Source: Sporichthya polymorpha DSM 43042 (GTDB lineage: Bacteria; Actinomycetota; Actinomycetes; Sporichthyales; Sporichthyaceae). From it: a DNA stretch of 64,000 nt. This document shows positions 46,711 to 55,073 of this stretch, in pieces (the first letter of the stretch is position 1; each line of letters starts with the position of its first letter). The notes beneath the pieces were generated by a model. The model did not search any database. It was not told the DNA's origin and saw nothing but the letters and a program-made list of their open reading frames with translations. The position numbers and the translations under genes are program-made. The stretch covers positions 3,571,057-3,635,056 of the forward strand of contig NZ_KB913029.1 in the NCBI RefSeq assembly GCF_000384115.1. Reading direction: 5' to 3'.

Positions 46711-46758
46711 CGACACCGGTTCGTGGGACGCTCTCGAAACCGATCCTCGCCTGTCTAG

Positions 46759-46777
46759 GCATCTTGCTCCAACGAAC
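46759..46777 (+). repeat. 19-bp direct repeat, left copy
   Basis: GCATCTTGCTCCAACGAAC, found again at 57558-57576 in the same orientation. The two copies enclose 10.8 kb containing a dead integrase and the TIR-like operon. Confidence 0.7.
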
Positions 46778-46972
46778 CTCCGGTGGCCGGCCTTCGGAGT
46801 ATCCCGAGAGTGGACTGCAGCAGCGCCCGAATAGGTGGGCCTTCACACCCTCATTGAGGTGAGCGCCCGCGGATCGCGTGGGCGCCGCACTCAGGGGTGA
46901 CGCGATGACGTGGGCGACCTATGCGTGGCTGGCGCAGCCGAAGGGAAGAGCCGGGTGCAGCGCCGGGCTGGT

Positions 46973-47127
46973 GACCCCGGGACCACGCCGAACAACAACG
47001 GACTGCCAGGCCTTGACGTCCTGCAGGAGATGGTCGGAGCTCTCCTCACCTGGGGGTCCGATCGCCTGCGTCGCCGGGCTCGTCGTCTCGGCGATCGTGC
47101 GGGCCTTCGGGCATCACCAGGGCAACT
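46973..47127 (+). pseudogene. Remnant of a DUF6112-type conjugation membrane protein
   Basis: Reads NNNGLPGLDVLQEMVGALLT, then after a single-base frameshift in a G run near 47050 continues GPIACVAGLVVSAIVRAFGHHQGN. This is the first half of the DUF6112 family, small two-helix membrane proteins (pilin-like in size) encoded in actinobacterial conjugative modules. It is cut at 47127 exactly where an IS21-type terminus begins. It is the only type IV secretion-associated trace in the island. Confidence 0.6.
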
Positions 47128-47284
47128 TGTCAACGGCCAGTTCGCGGTCCCCACTGGTGGCCAACTAAAAGTCCCCACCCCTCGCGGTTGATCAGCTCGC
47201 TTGGCGGCTCCTTCCCGCTGCCGGTGTGACGGCGGTTCGGGCTTCGCGCATCCGGTAGCTGTCGCCGTTGGTGATGACGCACAG
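47128..47284 (-). mobile_element. IS21-family terminus with the 3' end of istB
   Basis: It starts TGTCAACGGCCAG, followed by two copies of a GTCCCCAC-type motif separated by TGGTGGCCAACTAAAA, the multiple terminal repeats of IS21 elements. Inside, on the minus strand, VITNGDSYRMREA resembles the C-terminus of the IstB helper ATPase. The rest of the element is gone. The TG terminus abuts the DUF6112 remnant. Confidence 0.55.
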
Positions 47285-47309
47285 GGGTTCGAGTCCCCTC
47301 AGCTCCGCC
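47283..47309 (+). repeat. tRNA- or tmRNA-like 3' end fragment (possible old att site)
   Basis: A 5-bp T-stem with canonical loop (AGGGG-TTCGAGT-CCCCT) is followed by CAGCTCC and GCC. CAGCTCC would pair with the GGGGCTG 5' acceptor strand of bacterial tmRNA. There is no matching 5' half nearby, so it is a fragment, as left by an element that integrated into such a gene. Confidence 0.5.
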
Positions 47310-47464
47310 CCGAAAAGCCCAGGTGAACGGCCCTCCCCGATCCGTCGGTGAGGGCGTCGTCGTCACTGAGTGACTCACTGAGTGACTAGCATCGGTTGTC
47401 GTCAACAGGCTGAGAGCGAGTCGGCAGACTTGGGGCGCGTTTCGTCCAACCCGCGAGCCAGACG

Positions 47465-48028
47465 TCATGCAACTGCCATCACCATCAGACTTCCGATCAC
47501 GGCGAACCCCCAGACGACGGCGAGTGCGATAGGAACCAGCGCCTCCCGTTCGGTGAACGATTTATACAGGGAGGGTTTCTCACCCTTTCCGAGAGCAATC
47601 CACTCGGCCCTGTAGATCGCCGCTGCTAGGTGTTCCTCCATGCTATTAATCACCACGAACTTGCCGCGGTTTAGTTGGCCGAAGCTGATCAGCAGAAGCC
47701 GCCAAACGATGCATACCGCAGCTCCGACAATGGACAGCACCAGTATGGACGCGGCGGCCAATACCGCCCCCTCGCCGCGTTGCAAGATAAGACCGACTGC
47801 TGTGGCCAAGGCGCCGTTCAGTGTAACGAAGTAGGTGTTCGCCGATCCTCGACGCGAGACCAGGGCCTCACTGCTCTGTACCATCAACTTGTAGAGTTCG
47901 AAGTATTGAGGCGCGTTTTCGGGAGGAAAGGCGAGAGCAGACTTCGCGGCGGTTAGCCGGTCCTGCTTCTCCTGATCGGATTCGTCGGTATCTTCACCCG
48001 AGCGCAGCCATCGAAAAATCCCACCCAT
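47465..48028 (-). CDS. RipA-like membrane protein, third gene of the TIR-like operon
   Basis: 187 residues. Cytoplasmic N-terminus (MGGIFRWLRSGEDTDESDQEKQ), then FELYKLMVQSSEALVSRRGS, hydrophobic segments at about 66-83 and 88-112, a conserved-looking cytoplasmic block LLLISFGQLNRGKFVVINSM and EHLAAAIYRAEWIALGKGEK, and a final helix (VPIALAVVWGFAVIGSLMVM). The pattern matches the RipA-family octameric membrane proteins (named for Francisella RipA). Its start shares one base with the stop of the preceding gene (TGATG), so it is coupled. As the only membrane protein it is the natural effector if the operon is a defence system (inference). The gene is visibly lower in G+C than its surroundings, suggesting transfer. 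Confidence 0.75.
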   Translation of the reverse strand: MGGIFRWLRSGEDTDESDQEKQDRLTAAKSALAFPPENAPQYFELYKLMVQSSEALVSRRGSANTYFVTLNGALATAVGLILQRGEGAVLAAASILVLSIVGAAVCIVWRLLLISFGQLNRGKFVVINSMEEHLAAAIYRAEWIALGKGEKPSLYKSFTEREALVPIALAVVWGFAVIGSLMVMAVA

Positions 48029-48330
48029 CAGGGCTTCCCCGGCATGGCCCTGGCGACCGCTCGTATGGCCTCCACGTATGGCCGGTCCTGCGCTGCTACG
48101 TCCGCTGCCAAGTCCGTGTAGGGCACGAGAGCCTCGTGGCTCTTATCGAGACCCGACATCCAGGCCACCCAAGCGTTGTGCACATCGGCGGGTGAGACTT
48201 CTTGACCGCGCGCTAACAGAAGAACGGCGTAAATTCGGAACAGCTCAGCCGTATCGCCGCTCGGCATTCGGGACTCTGGAACTGCGCGCCGGATTCGCGC
48301 CGCAATCTCTTCCAGATAGTTGGATGTCAC
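48028..48330 (-). CDS. 100-residue hypothetical protein, middle gene of the TIR-like operon
   Basis: 100 residues, helical and soluble: SNYLEEIAARIRRAVPESRM, then DTAELFRIYAVLLLARGQEV, PADVHNAWVAWMSGLDKSHE and VPYTDLAADVAAQDRPYVEA. It resembles a family of small actinobacterial proteins (DUF7701-like, from memory). It has no membrane segment or catalytic motif. It lies 4 bp after the TIR-like gene and overlaps the RipA-like gene by one base. Possible roles are adaptor, antitoxin or sensor for its neighbours. Confidence 0.7.
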   Translation of the reverse strand: MTSNYLEEIAARIRRAVPESRMPSGDTAELFRIYAVLLLARGQEVSPADVHNAWVAWMSGLDKSHEALVPYTDLAADVAAQDRPYVEAIRAVARAMPGKP

Positions 48331-48334
48331 GGCC

Positions 48335-48715
48335 TTAGGTCCAAGTCTTCAACCAAGCGACGATCTGGTCGAAGTCCCATCGGATTACGTTGGTGGCAGG
48401 AAGGCCCAGCGGGTTAGGGTGAGTCTGGTCCTTGCTGATCTGGATCCCGAACATGTAGTGATTCTGTCGGGCTGTCTCGGCGATCTCCCATAGCACCGCC
48501 TCGGATTTGTGCGTTGTCGGCCCGACAAGGACGATCGTGCCTGTCGTACGGGCGATACGTTCTTTGCACTTAGTCTTCCAGGCCCTGTCGAACGGATCCT
48601 GAACCGAATAGTCGACGAACTCGATATCGTTCTTCTTGTCTTTGGCGTGCTGAACCAGAAAATCCCGCGCCCAGCGATCTTCCATTTCGAAGCTGATGAA
48701 GGCTCGCGGTGCCAT
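48335..48715 (-). CDS. TIR-like (DUF1863/MTH538, ThsB-like) domain protein, first gene of the operon
   Basis: 126 residues, a single TIR-like domain. PRAFISFEMEDRWARDFLVQ is the first strand and helix, IEFVDYSVQDPF the second strand region, and TGTIVLVGPTTHKSEAVLWE followed by IAETARQNHYMFGIQI the core, with the Trp-Glu of the helix as candidate catalytic Glu. DUF1863/MTH538 proteins belong to the TIR/STIR group; ThsB of the Thoeris antiphage system is of this type and makes a nucleotide signal from NAD+. ATG 48715 was chosen as the domain start with GGAGG upstream; ATG 48724 or TTG 48850 would lengthen it. It leads a compact three-gene operon with no ThsA. Confidence 0.8.
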   Translation of the reverse strand: MAPRAFISFEMEDRWARDFLVQHAKDKKNDIEFVDYSVQDPFDRAWKTKCKERIARTTGTIVLVGPTTHKSEAVLWEIAETARQNHYMFGIQISKDQTHPNPLGLPATNVIRWDFDQIVAWLKTWT

Positions 48716-48836
48716 GTTTTGCATTCCTCCGTCGGGCCGATGCAGGAAATTCACGTACTCCCGGTTCCTGTGGAAGAGCTTATCCCCGCCGACTGACGGA
48801 GGCGCAGCGCTCGTCGCGTGTGCCGTCGAATCCGGG

Positions 48837-49790
48837 TTAGCCACCTGCAACGTCAGGGTCGGTCACGGTCTCGAAGAAGCGGTGCATTGCCTGCGCGCCA
48901 TCGGCGATCACGGGACGGATCTGCTTGCAATACACCAGTTCGGTCCACCGCGCTGCCGCTGTGCCCGACGAGGCCGGAGATGTTCTCCAGCGGAACGCTG
49001 GCGTCGGACAGCAAGGAGACGAAGCTGTGGCGCAGTTCCCGCGGAGTCCATTCCGCGGGGTCGAGCCCGGCGAATTTGGCCACCCGGCGGACGGCTCGAC
49101 GGACGTTGTGGGCATCGAGCTGGGTCCCGAGGGCGGAGGCGAAGACCAGGTCCAGGTCCTGCCACCGGCTCTCCGCGGCCAGGCGGATCGCGGCCTGCCG
49201 AGGGCGGTGCTCGATCAGCGCGTCCACGCATCTTCGGGGGAGCGCCAGCGTCCGCCTGGACTTCCGCATTTTGGTGTCTCCCCCGGCCCGGGCGGACCGC
49301 CACAACATCACGGTCGGTGGGACAGGTTGGCACGAGTCCGGATTGCCGAACAGATCGACGTGCGACCAGGTGAGCGCGCGTAGCTCCTCGGTCCGTGCCC
49401 CGACAAGCAGGGACAGGACGGCGTAGGCGTGAAGGTAGCTGTGTGCCGCAGCATCGAGGAGCGCCTCGGCCTGCGCCAGCGTCAGCGCTTTCGACGCCCG
49501 CCCTCCTTGCCGGTCGGCAGCTCGGCGAGCAGCACCACGTTGCGCTTCACCTGGTCCCGGGCCTGGGCACGATCGACAGATCGCTTGGGGATCGACCGGA
49601 GGTTCCGCAGCGAGCTCGTGCTCAGCTCGGAGGCCTTCGCCGCCAACCACTTGTCCACGTCGTCGGCTGAAAGCTCGACCAGCTTGCGCTTTCCGAGCGC
49701 CGGAATCACGTGGCCATCGGCCAGGAACTTCTACTTGTCGCGGGTCGCCTGGTTGCGGTCGCTCAACCCGAGGCGGAGCGAACACCTCAG
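48837..49790 (-). pseudogene. Second tyrosine integrase, degenerate
   Basis: Fragments in three frames of one integrase. RNQATRDK is followed by an in-frame stop near 49731 (TAG where Tyr is expected). VIPALGKRKLVELSADDVDK is the core-binding domain. ALTLAQAEALLDAAAHSYLH and GARTEELRALTWSHVDL carry the first catalytic Arg. ELRHSFVSLLSDASVPLENI and LVGHSGSAV carry the His/Arg residues. Finally, in a third frame, LVYCKQIRPVI carries the Tyr. At least one nonsense and two frameshift mutations, so it is dead. It suggests that a second element inserted here before or after the main island. Confidence 0.8.
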
Positions 49791-49808
49791 GGTTGCTCGA
49801 CCCGCCCA

Positions 49809-50876
49809 TCAGCCAACGGGATCGCGTCTACTTCCTTCAATCTCTCGCGTTACGGGAGTGTACTTATCGACGTAACCGTCTTCAGATGAATCAGCCAGAC
49901 CGTCATGGTCGATGTCGTCACCCGGGGCTGGCGCGGTGGCGCGTTCAACACGTTGCAACTCCGCTCCAGCGAAGTCGTAGAAGATCAGCTCGCCACCCTG
50001 CAGGCCGAGTCGGGCCAGTCGCAGCATCCACAGGTCCACAGATGTTTCTCCGCGACTCGGCTTTGTGGCGGGGGAAAGGTTGGCGCACGGGGCCGCGTCC
50101 TCCGGCGTCCCGGCGCCGAGCGCCAAACCGTCCTCGCCCATAACCCACCGGCCTTTCGCGGGCGATCCACTGTCGTGGCCCCGCCACGTGCCGTCCGAGC
50201 GGAACTCGACGAACGGCTGGTCGCATCCCTTGGCCCGCGGGGCAACCAGCTTCCAACGGCCCAGAACGTCGGCCCGGGATGGAGCCTGCACTCCGGAGGG
50301 CAACGGTAAAGCGGGCTGAGTGTTCGATTGAGCGCGATCGTCGCGGGAGGGGTAAGGGCCAGTTTCCTGCTCGAAATACGAGGATTCGCGCGGACGATCT
50401 GCCGGCACGGACGCCCCCGCCTTCAGATGAGCGATCGGTTTGGTATTGGAGTCGAGCAGATCCCAGTCCGCGCCGTCTTTGCGGTAAGCAGCAACACGAT
50501 CGAGCCATGCGGGCTGGGCACGCTCGGACGCCGGGCAGGCGAGGTTCGCGAGACTGCTTACACGCGCGGCATTGCCGAGAAACAGTCCGCCGCGCGCTGC
50601 CCACGTGCCGCCGAAGGTGGCGCAGGGTCTGAGGACGCTGAGGTAGCCGCCACTCAGATTTAGAACGGTCCCGTCCGGTTCAGCCTCGGCCTGCAAGCCC
50701 CACAGTCCCTGCAATCCGAGCTCGGCAGCCTCTCCGTGCCCAGGGTGCTGGGCCAACTGTTCGGCGGCCCCCCTGCTCGCGCCACCGCAGCCCACAAGCC
50801 CAAGCCCAGTAAGGAGCGCTGCGCAGGCGACGGCGAGAACCTTGCTAGCAGGCCGGGTGCGGACCGAGATGCTCAC
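49809..50876 (-). CDS. Hypothetical lipoprotein with META/HslJ-like repeats and Asp-rich tail
   Basis: 355 residues. The signal LAVACAALLTGLGLVGCGGA has a lipobox with Cys at about residue 27. Two similar segments, LQGLWGLQAE...CATFGGTWAA and VLGRWKLVAP...FVEFRSDGTWRG, look like META/HslJ or lipocalin-like repeats (G-x-W and a Cys). Each is followed by an Ala-Cys-Pro or Pro-Cys-Ala cysteine. The C-terminus has DDIDHDGLADSSEDGYVD, a Ca2+-binding Asp-rich motif of thrombospondin-3/EF-hand type. GTG 50876 gives the best signal peptide. The gene begins just past the dead integrase. Function unknown; likely surface-exposed. Confidence 0.65.
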   Translation of the reverse strand: MSISVRTRPASKVLAVACAALLTGLGLVGCGGASRGAAEQLAQHPGHGEAAELGLQGLWGLQAEAEPDGTVLNLSGGYLSVLRPCATFGGTWAARGGLFLGNAARVSSLANLACPASERAQPAWLDRVAAYRKDGADWDLLDSNTKPIAHLKAGASVPADRPRESSYFEQETGPYPSRDDRAQSNTQPALPLPSGVQAPSRADVLGRWKLVAPRAKGCDQPFVEFRSDGTWRGHDSGSPAKGRWVMGEDGLALGAGTPEDAAPCANLSPATKPSRGETSVDLWMLRLARLGLQGGELIFYDFAGAELQRVERATAPAPGDDIDHDGLADSSEDGYVDKYTPVTREIEGSRRDPVG

Positions 50877-51064
50877 GGAAGGATGATCGACGTTGGGATG
50901 GGCCCTGGCGATGGCCCGTTCGGCCACAATCCACGGGCGGGATCGCGTTCGCGGAAGATCTTGTCAATCCGTACGCGCGCAGGCGACGGCCCGTATGGCC
51001 CGTCCACGTACCGCTGGTTGTCCAACGAGTATCTCGAGAATCACTTCACGGAAGGAGCCCCCTG

Positions 51065-52141
51065 ATGTCTGTCGTCGAGCGAGTGGTCGCGGCAACTGGC
51101 TGCGACCCCGAGGCGTCTTGTCTGACAATCGTGGCCGATGCGGAAGTGTTAGAGGTGCTCGCAGGGTTCGACGCGGAACCAGAATCCTCCCCCTTGGAGG
51201 AAGGCTCGACGGCGGGCGGCCTGGGGCTCATCTGCCACCAGTTCGTCGCAGGTGTGGTGACAGTCGAGCCCCACAGCACGCTCGGGCTGACGTCTTCACT
51301 TCTTCGGGAGCTCTCTTGCGGCAGGCGTGCGAGTTCCTTCTGCTGGACATCGGACGGTGAACGGATCATTTCTCTCGCGGCAAATGGTCGGATGGTCGTG
51401 GACGCGGCTGACATCCGGTCGCTGTACGGCGCGATTCTGATTGATGGCCGGCCCTGGGACCGCCCACCCGCGACCGACGACATAGTTGAGCACGGCCTGC
51501 GGCTCCTGGAGCGGTTCGTTGGCGTGACAGTTGAGCAAAGGGGTCTGGTTGCGACCAGCACCCACCGCGTGAAAATGGCGACTCCGAGGGTGCAGTCCTC
51601 CGCGTCTACGCCGGCGCCGTCGCCGCGAACTCGGCTCTCCATGACAGCGCTCAACGAGAAGGACGTGGAGGCGATCGAGGAGATTGCGGCCCATTCCAGT
51701 GAGTGGAATGTCGGGACGACTGCCTTCACGCTGCACCAGATGGTTGAGCTCACTCACGCCGCGAAGAGCGCGACCGAAGGGGGTCGGCGCCGCGCGGCCC
51801 GATGCGCCTTGGAAGTTGCAATAGAGGCGGTTGGGCTACGTGACGACGAAGACGTCCGAGCGGGCATCATCGAACTCGAGGCCGAGCACCCGGAACCCTC
51901 TGCCGCCACTCTGCGCCTGGTGAGGCGTCACACGGAACTGCCGGACGATGTCGATGAGCCGCCGTCGTATCACGCGTTCCTTGCCCTGCATCACGCCTTC
52001 CGTGCGTCCACCGTGGGTGGGTCGCTTGACGTCCTGTGGCGGGCCGCTCTGACTTTGTCGAGAAGCGGGGCGACCCCGGATGCGCTCGACAACCTGAGAC
52101 AGGACGCTCTGCGGTCGTTCGTCGCGATAGGACCGAGTTAG
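51065..52141 (+). CDS. Hypothetical protein (DUF6461-like N-terminus), convergent to the NucB toxin gene
   Basis: 358 residues, cytoplasmic. The N-terminal 160 residues (VEPHSTLGLTSSLLRELSCG, RASSFCWTSDGERIISLAAN) resemble DUF6461-type proteins, a family often found near polymorphic toxins. The C-terminal half is alpha-helical with a HEAT/TPR-like feel (ARCALEVAIEAVGLRDDEDV, LALHHAFRASTVGGSLDVLW). A good GGAAGGAG ribosome-binding site lies 6 nt before ATG. It ends 47 bp from the 3' end of the disrupted NucB-toxin gene on the opposite strand. An immunity role is conceivable but the gene is convergent, not co-directional, so this is weak. Confidence 0.55.
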   Translation: MSVVERVVAATGCDPEASCLTIVADAEVLEVLAGFDAEPESSPLEEGSTAGGLGLICHQFVAGVVTVEPHSTLGLTSSLLRELSCGRRASSFCWTSDGERIISLAANGRMVVDAADIRSLYGAILIDGRPWDRPPATDDIVEHGLRLLERFVGVTVEQRGLVATSTHRVKMATPRVQSSASTPAPSPRTRLSMTALNEKDVEAIEEIAAHSSEWNVGTTAFTLHQMVELTHAAKSATEGGRRRAARCALEVAIEAVGLRDDEDVRAGIIELEAEHPEPSAATLRLVRRHTELPDDVDEPPSYHAFLALHHAFRASTVGGSLDVLWRAALTLSRSGATPDALDNLRQDALRSFVAIGPS

Positions 52142-52188
52142 CGTCCGTGGGTGGCACCGTTGCTGATGCCACCCACGTGACGCGCAGT

Positions 52189-53794
52189 TCAGTCCTTGAA
52201 CGCGACGTAGAAGCCGTCTCCGTCCAGTACCCGTTCGTTATCCTGCCAGTTTCGTCGGGCAGCGCCTTCGCCGGCGTTTTGCTTCGCGGGAACGTAGCAG
52301 CGTGTCCAGCCCTCTCGCCGGTACGCGTGCTCCGCAAGGGCATAAGGAACGCTGGTCGTAGGCGGCACCCTGCAGCCAGGGAAGGTACGCCCACCGCCGC
52401 CACTCGAGGCACCTTGGTAGGTAGCCGCGAACGGGTACTCGTCGCACCAGTACTTCACGCCATCCACCACAAGGGCCCCGAAGCTGTCGGGACAGGCGAT
52501 ATCCCGATTGTTCTCCCGCTTCCTCTTGTTCTTCAAGCGGGTGAGCGGTCGACCCTCAGCCGGCGAGCCGGGCAACCCAGCCTGCTGAGCCCAGTCAACA
52601 TGATCGGCCACTGCCTTGTACCGATCCAACCGGATGCGGAAGGTCGGGACGTAGTCCGGGAGGATGCAACCAGGATTGCGCGTCGTGTACAAGATGTCAT
52701 CGCAGCGCGTACGCGGCATGGTGTCGAGGAACGCCGCCGGAAGCTGGCCAGGCGCGGAGGCGTCGACGACTACCTGCGGCCTGAACGTCTTGGCTTGGCG
52801 TTCGCTGACGCTAACGGAAAGCTCCGCGCGACCCTCCCAGTGGTACGGGCTCGGCACGTTGTCATCAGCCCAATGCATGGAGGCCTGCTTGACCGAGCTG
52901 CATTGAGGGCACTGCACCGTCATCTTGAGGACGCTCGGAATGGCAGGCGCCTGGCTTCGGCCGGGATCGAAGCGGACGTCGAAGTCCACGTACCACTTGG
53001 TGCCCTTGGCCCACATCTTGGTCTTGAACTTACCCAACGCCTTCGCGCGTGAGGGTGAGGCGTGGTATGTCCAATACTCGAATTCGCAGGCCTTTCGACG
53101 GTCAAACTGCACGAAGCCGCGGAAGTGAGCGGCTTGCTCCTCCAGCCTGGTGGGATCACACGCGTCGTCCCACTTGGTCGGCATCGCAACGCCGGCCGCC
53201 GACATCATTTCGTCCTCGGGCTCGTTCGCATCGGGCAGGTTTTCCCAGCCTTTAGTCCAGCAACTATCGGTGCAGTCGGCGAGGCTGAGGGTGCCGACGG
53301 TCTCCTCCTCCGGCGCCAGTTGGCCGGGAAGAACTAGGATCGGGCCGTCCATCGATTCGGAATACTGCTCAACGGGCAGCGGTGGCATGTCCTCAAGTCC
53401 GGCGATGGTGAACTCGCAAAACTCGGACCACACCGGGCTGGTTGTGGAGTCCGTGCTCCGAGCTCGCCACTTGTAGGTGACTCCCTCCGTCAGGGCTATG
53501 GGGACTTGCCATGCGCCCGCTGCGCCTTCAGGGACCGTGCCTGAGCGTCCCGATGCAACCAGGGCCGGGTTGGACGCGAGGTCGTCGAGGGGCACGGAGC
53601 CGTTCAGTTCGTATACCTGGGCGTCGAAGCTGGAGGACTCTGCGCCGCCGGCTGTGTCCAGGTCTTGAATAACCGCGCTCAGTGTCGGGCTGACCGTAGG
53701 GAAGGCCGGCCGCCCCGACCCGCTAATGCAATCACTGGTCAGCTCCGGCGTTTCCTGACCCATGTCCTCGACGGGGATCTCGTTCCAGGTGACT
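52189..53794 (-). pseudogene. 3' half of IS-split DNRLRE-NucA/NucB protein gene
   Basis: Encodes the last 535 residues of a protein interrupted by an IS3 copy at 53798-55073. Just after the break comes VTWNEIPVEDMGQE, then fibronectin-like PVWSEFCEFTIAG. The C-terminal domain shows DGVKYWCDEYPFAATYQGA with the family's Asp-Glu-Tyr-Pro-Phe-Ala catalytic signature, and DNERVLDGDGFYVAF at the end, as in NucA/NucB secreted DNases. An ATG at 53763 could start an internal product without signal peptide, which would be cytoplasmic and possibly toxic. Removal of the IS and one AGG target copy restores one frame of about 1240 residues. Confidence 0.9.
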
Positions 53795-53828
53795 AGGTGA
53801 GAATCCCCTCATTTCGTGGAGGGTTCCG

Positions 53829-54758
53829 TTATGCAGCTGATGGTGCGTCAGTGAGCATCATTTCGTATCGGACCGGTGGCAGTCCAGCCGCGGTGGTGTG
53901 CCGGCGGCGATGGTTGTAGAACTCGTAGCACCAAGGTCCGATGACCGCGCGGGCTTCGGCCTTTGTCGCGAACGTGTGCCGGGACAGGACCTCGTGTTCA
54001 AGGGTGGAGAAGAACGATTCCGCGGCTGCGTTGTCGAAACACGACCCGACCCTGCCCATCGACTGGCGGATCCCGAGCTGCTCGGCGCACAGGCGCCGGA
54101 AGTCCTTGGCGGTGTAGGTCGAGCCGCGGTCGGTGTGGAAGATGACACCCTCGATCACCGACCGGCCACCGCGCACAGCAGCGGCGATCTTGATCGCATC
54201 CGCAGCCAGCACCGCGTCCGGGTGCTCGCTCATCGCCGCGGCCAGCAGCCGCCGCGAGTACAGGTCGATCACGGTCGCCAGGTAGAGCTTGCCCTCCCCG
54301 GTCGGGACCTCGGTCATGTCCCCGCACCACTTGCGGTTCGGCGCCGCTGCGCTGAAGTCACGGCCCAGCAGGTCCGGGAACTTCGGCGCGGCCTTGTCCT
54401 GGCGCGTCAATCCCTTATACCGCTTGGGTTTGCGCCCGAACAGGTACTGGCGGCGCATCGAGTCCGCGACGGTGTTCACGCTGACCTGCCAGCCGGCCTC
54501 AACCAGATCCAGATGGATCCGCGGCGATCCGTAAATGCCCCCCGAGGCCTCGAAGCACCGCCGCACCTCAGCATCGAGCAGGGCCCGGCGCTGGGCCCGC
54601 ACCGTCGGGGCCGGGTTCCCGACCCGCGCCAGCCACTTGTAGAACCACGACACGCTCACCCCGAGGATGGCGCAGCAGACCGCGTGGGGCACCCGATAGG
54701 AGGTCCTCTGGTCGGCGATGAAGCCCGCCACGCTCACTTCGTCGCCTCCTTCACCCAC
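53829..54758 (-). CDS. IS3-family transposase OrfB
   Basis: 309 residues including an upstream overlap with orfA. HTH_21 segment [20 protein letters not shown], then rve catalytic core: [20 protein letters not shown] (Asp1), [16 protein letters not shown] (Asp2), [20 protein letters not shown] (Glu), and the terminal [16 protein letters not shown]. Triad complete. It is normally made as a fusion with OrfA through -1 frameshifting in the overlap (54734-54758). Confidence 0.92.
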   Translation of the reverse strand: MGEGGDEVSVAGFIADQRTSYRVPHAVCCAILGVSVSWFYKWLARVGNPAPTVRAQRRALLDAEVRRCFEASGGIYGSPRIHLDLVEAGWQVSVNTVADSMRRQYLFGRKPKRYKGLTRQDKAAPKFPDLLGRDFSAAAPNRKWCGDMTEVPTGEGKLYLATVIDLYSRRLLAAAMSEHPDAVLAADAIKIAAAVRGGRSVIEGVIFHTDRGSTYTAKDFRRLCAEQLGIRQSMGRVGSCFDNAAAESFFSTLEHEVLSRHTFATKAEARAVIGPWCYEFYNHRRRHTTAAGLPPVRYEMMLTDAPSAA

Positions 54759-55027
54759 AGGACCACGGAGCGCTTGAGGACATCACGTTCCATCCGCAGC
54801 TCGGCGACCTCCGCGCGCAGCCGCTTGAGCTCGGCCAGGTCATCGGCCGTGAGCTGCCCGTTCCCGCCCTCGCTGGCCCGGTCCCGGGCGACCCAGTTCC
54901 CCAGCGTGCCCTCGTTGATGCCCAAGTCCCGCGCGATCGCCGCGATGGACTTGCCCGGGTTCTCCCGGACCAGCCGCACCGCCCCCTCACGGAACTCGGC
55001 GTCGAACTTCCTTCTCGTCTCTGACAT
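54734..55027 (-). CDS. IS3-family transposase OrfA
   Basis: 97 residues. [23 protein letters not shown] and [20 protein letters not shown], then a leucine zipper ([29 protein letters not shown]). It binds the IS ends and supplies the DNA-binding part of the OrfAB transposase. Confidence 0.92.
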   Translation of the reverse strand: MSETRRKFDAEFREGAVRLVRENPGKSIAAIARDLGINEGTLGNWVARDRASEGGNGQLTADDLAELKRLRAEVAELRMERDVLKRSVVLWVKEATK

Positions 55028-55073
55028 GGCTACTCCTCATAGCTCATGCCTCCACGGAAGTGGGGGATTTCCA

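Larger units (their letters stand above)
53798..55073 (-). mobile_element. IS3-family element inserted in the DNRLRE-NucB gene
   Basis: 1276 bp. Terminal inverted repeats of 25 bp with about 19 matches (left TGAGAATCCCC..., right end reading TGGAAATCCCC... on the minus strand) and a 3-bp target duplication AGG (53795-53797 and 55074-55076). Both orfs are intact and lie on the minus strand. The clean duplication and the exactly restored host frame indicate a recent insertion. Confidence 0.92.

Noticed and set aside
46878-47191. Two overlapping short plus-strand frames as separate small genes
   Set aside because: They are the two frames of one frameshifted DUF6112-type remnant running into an IS21 end.
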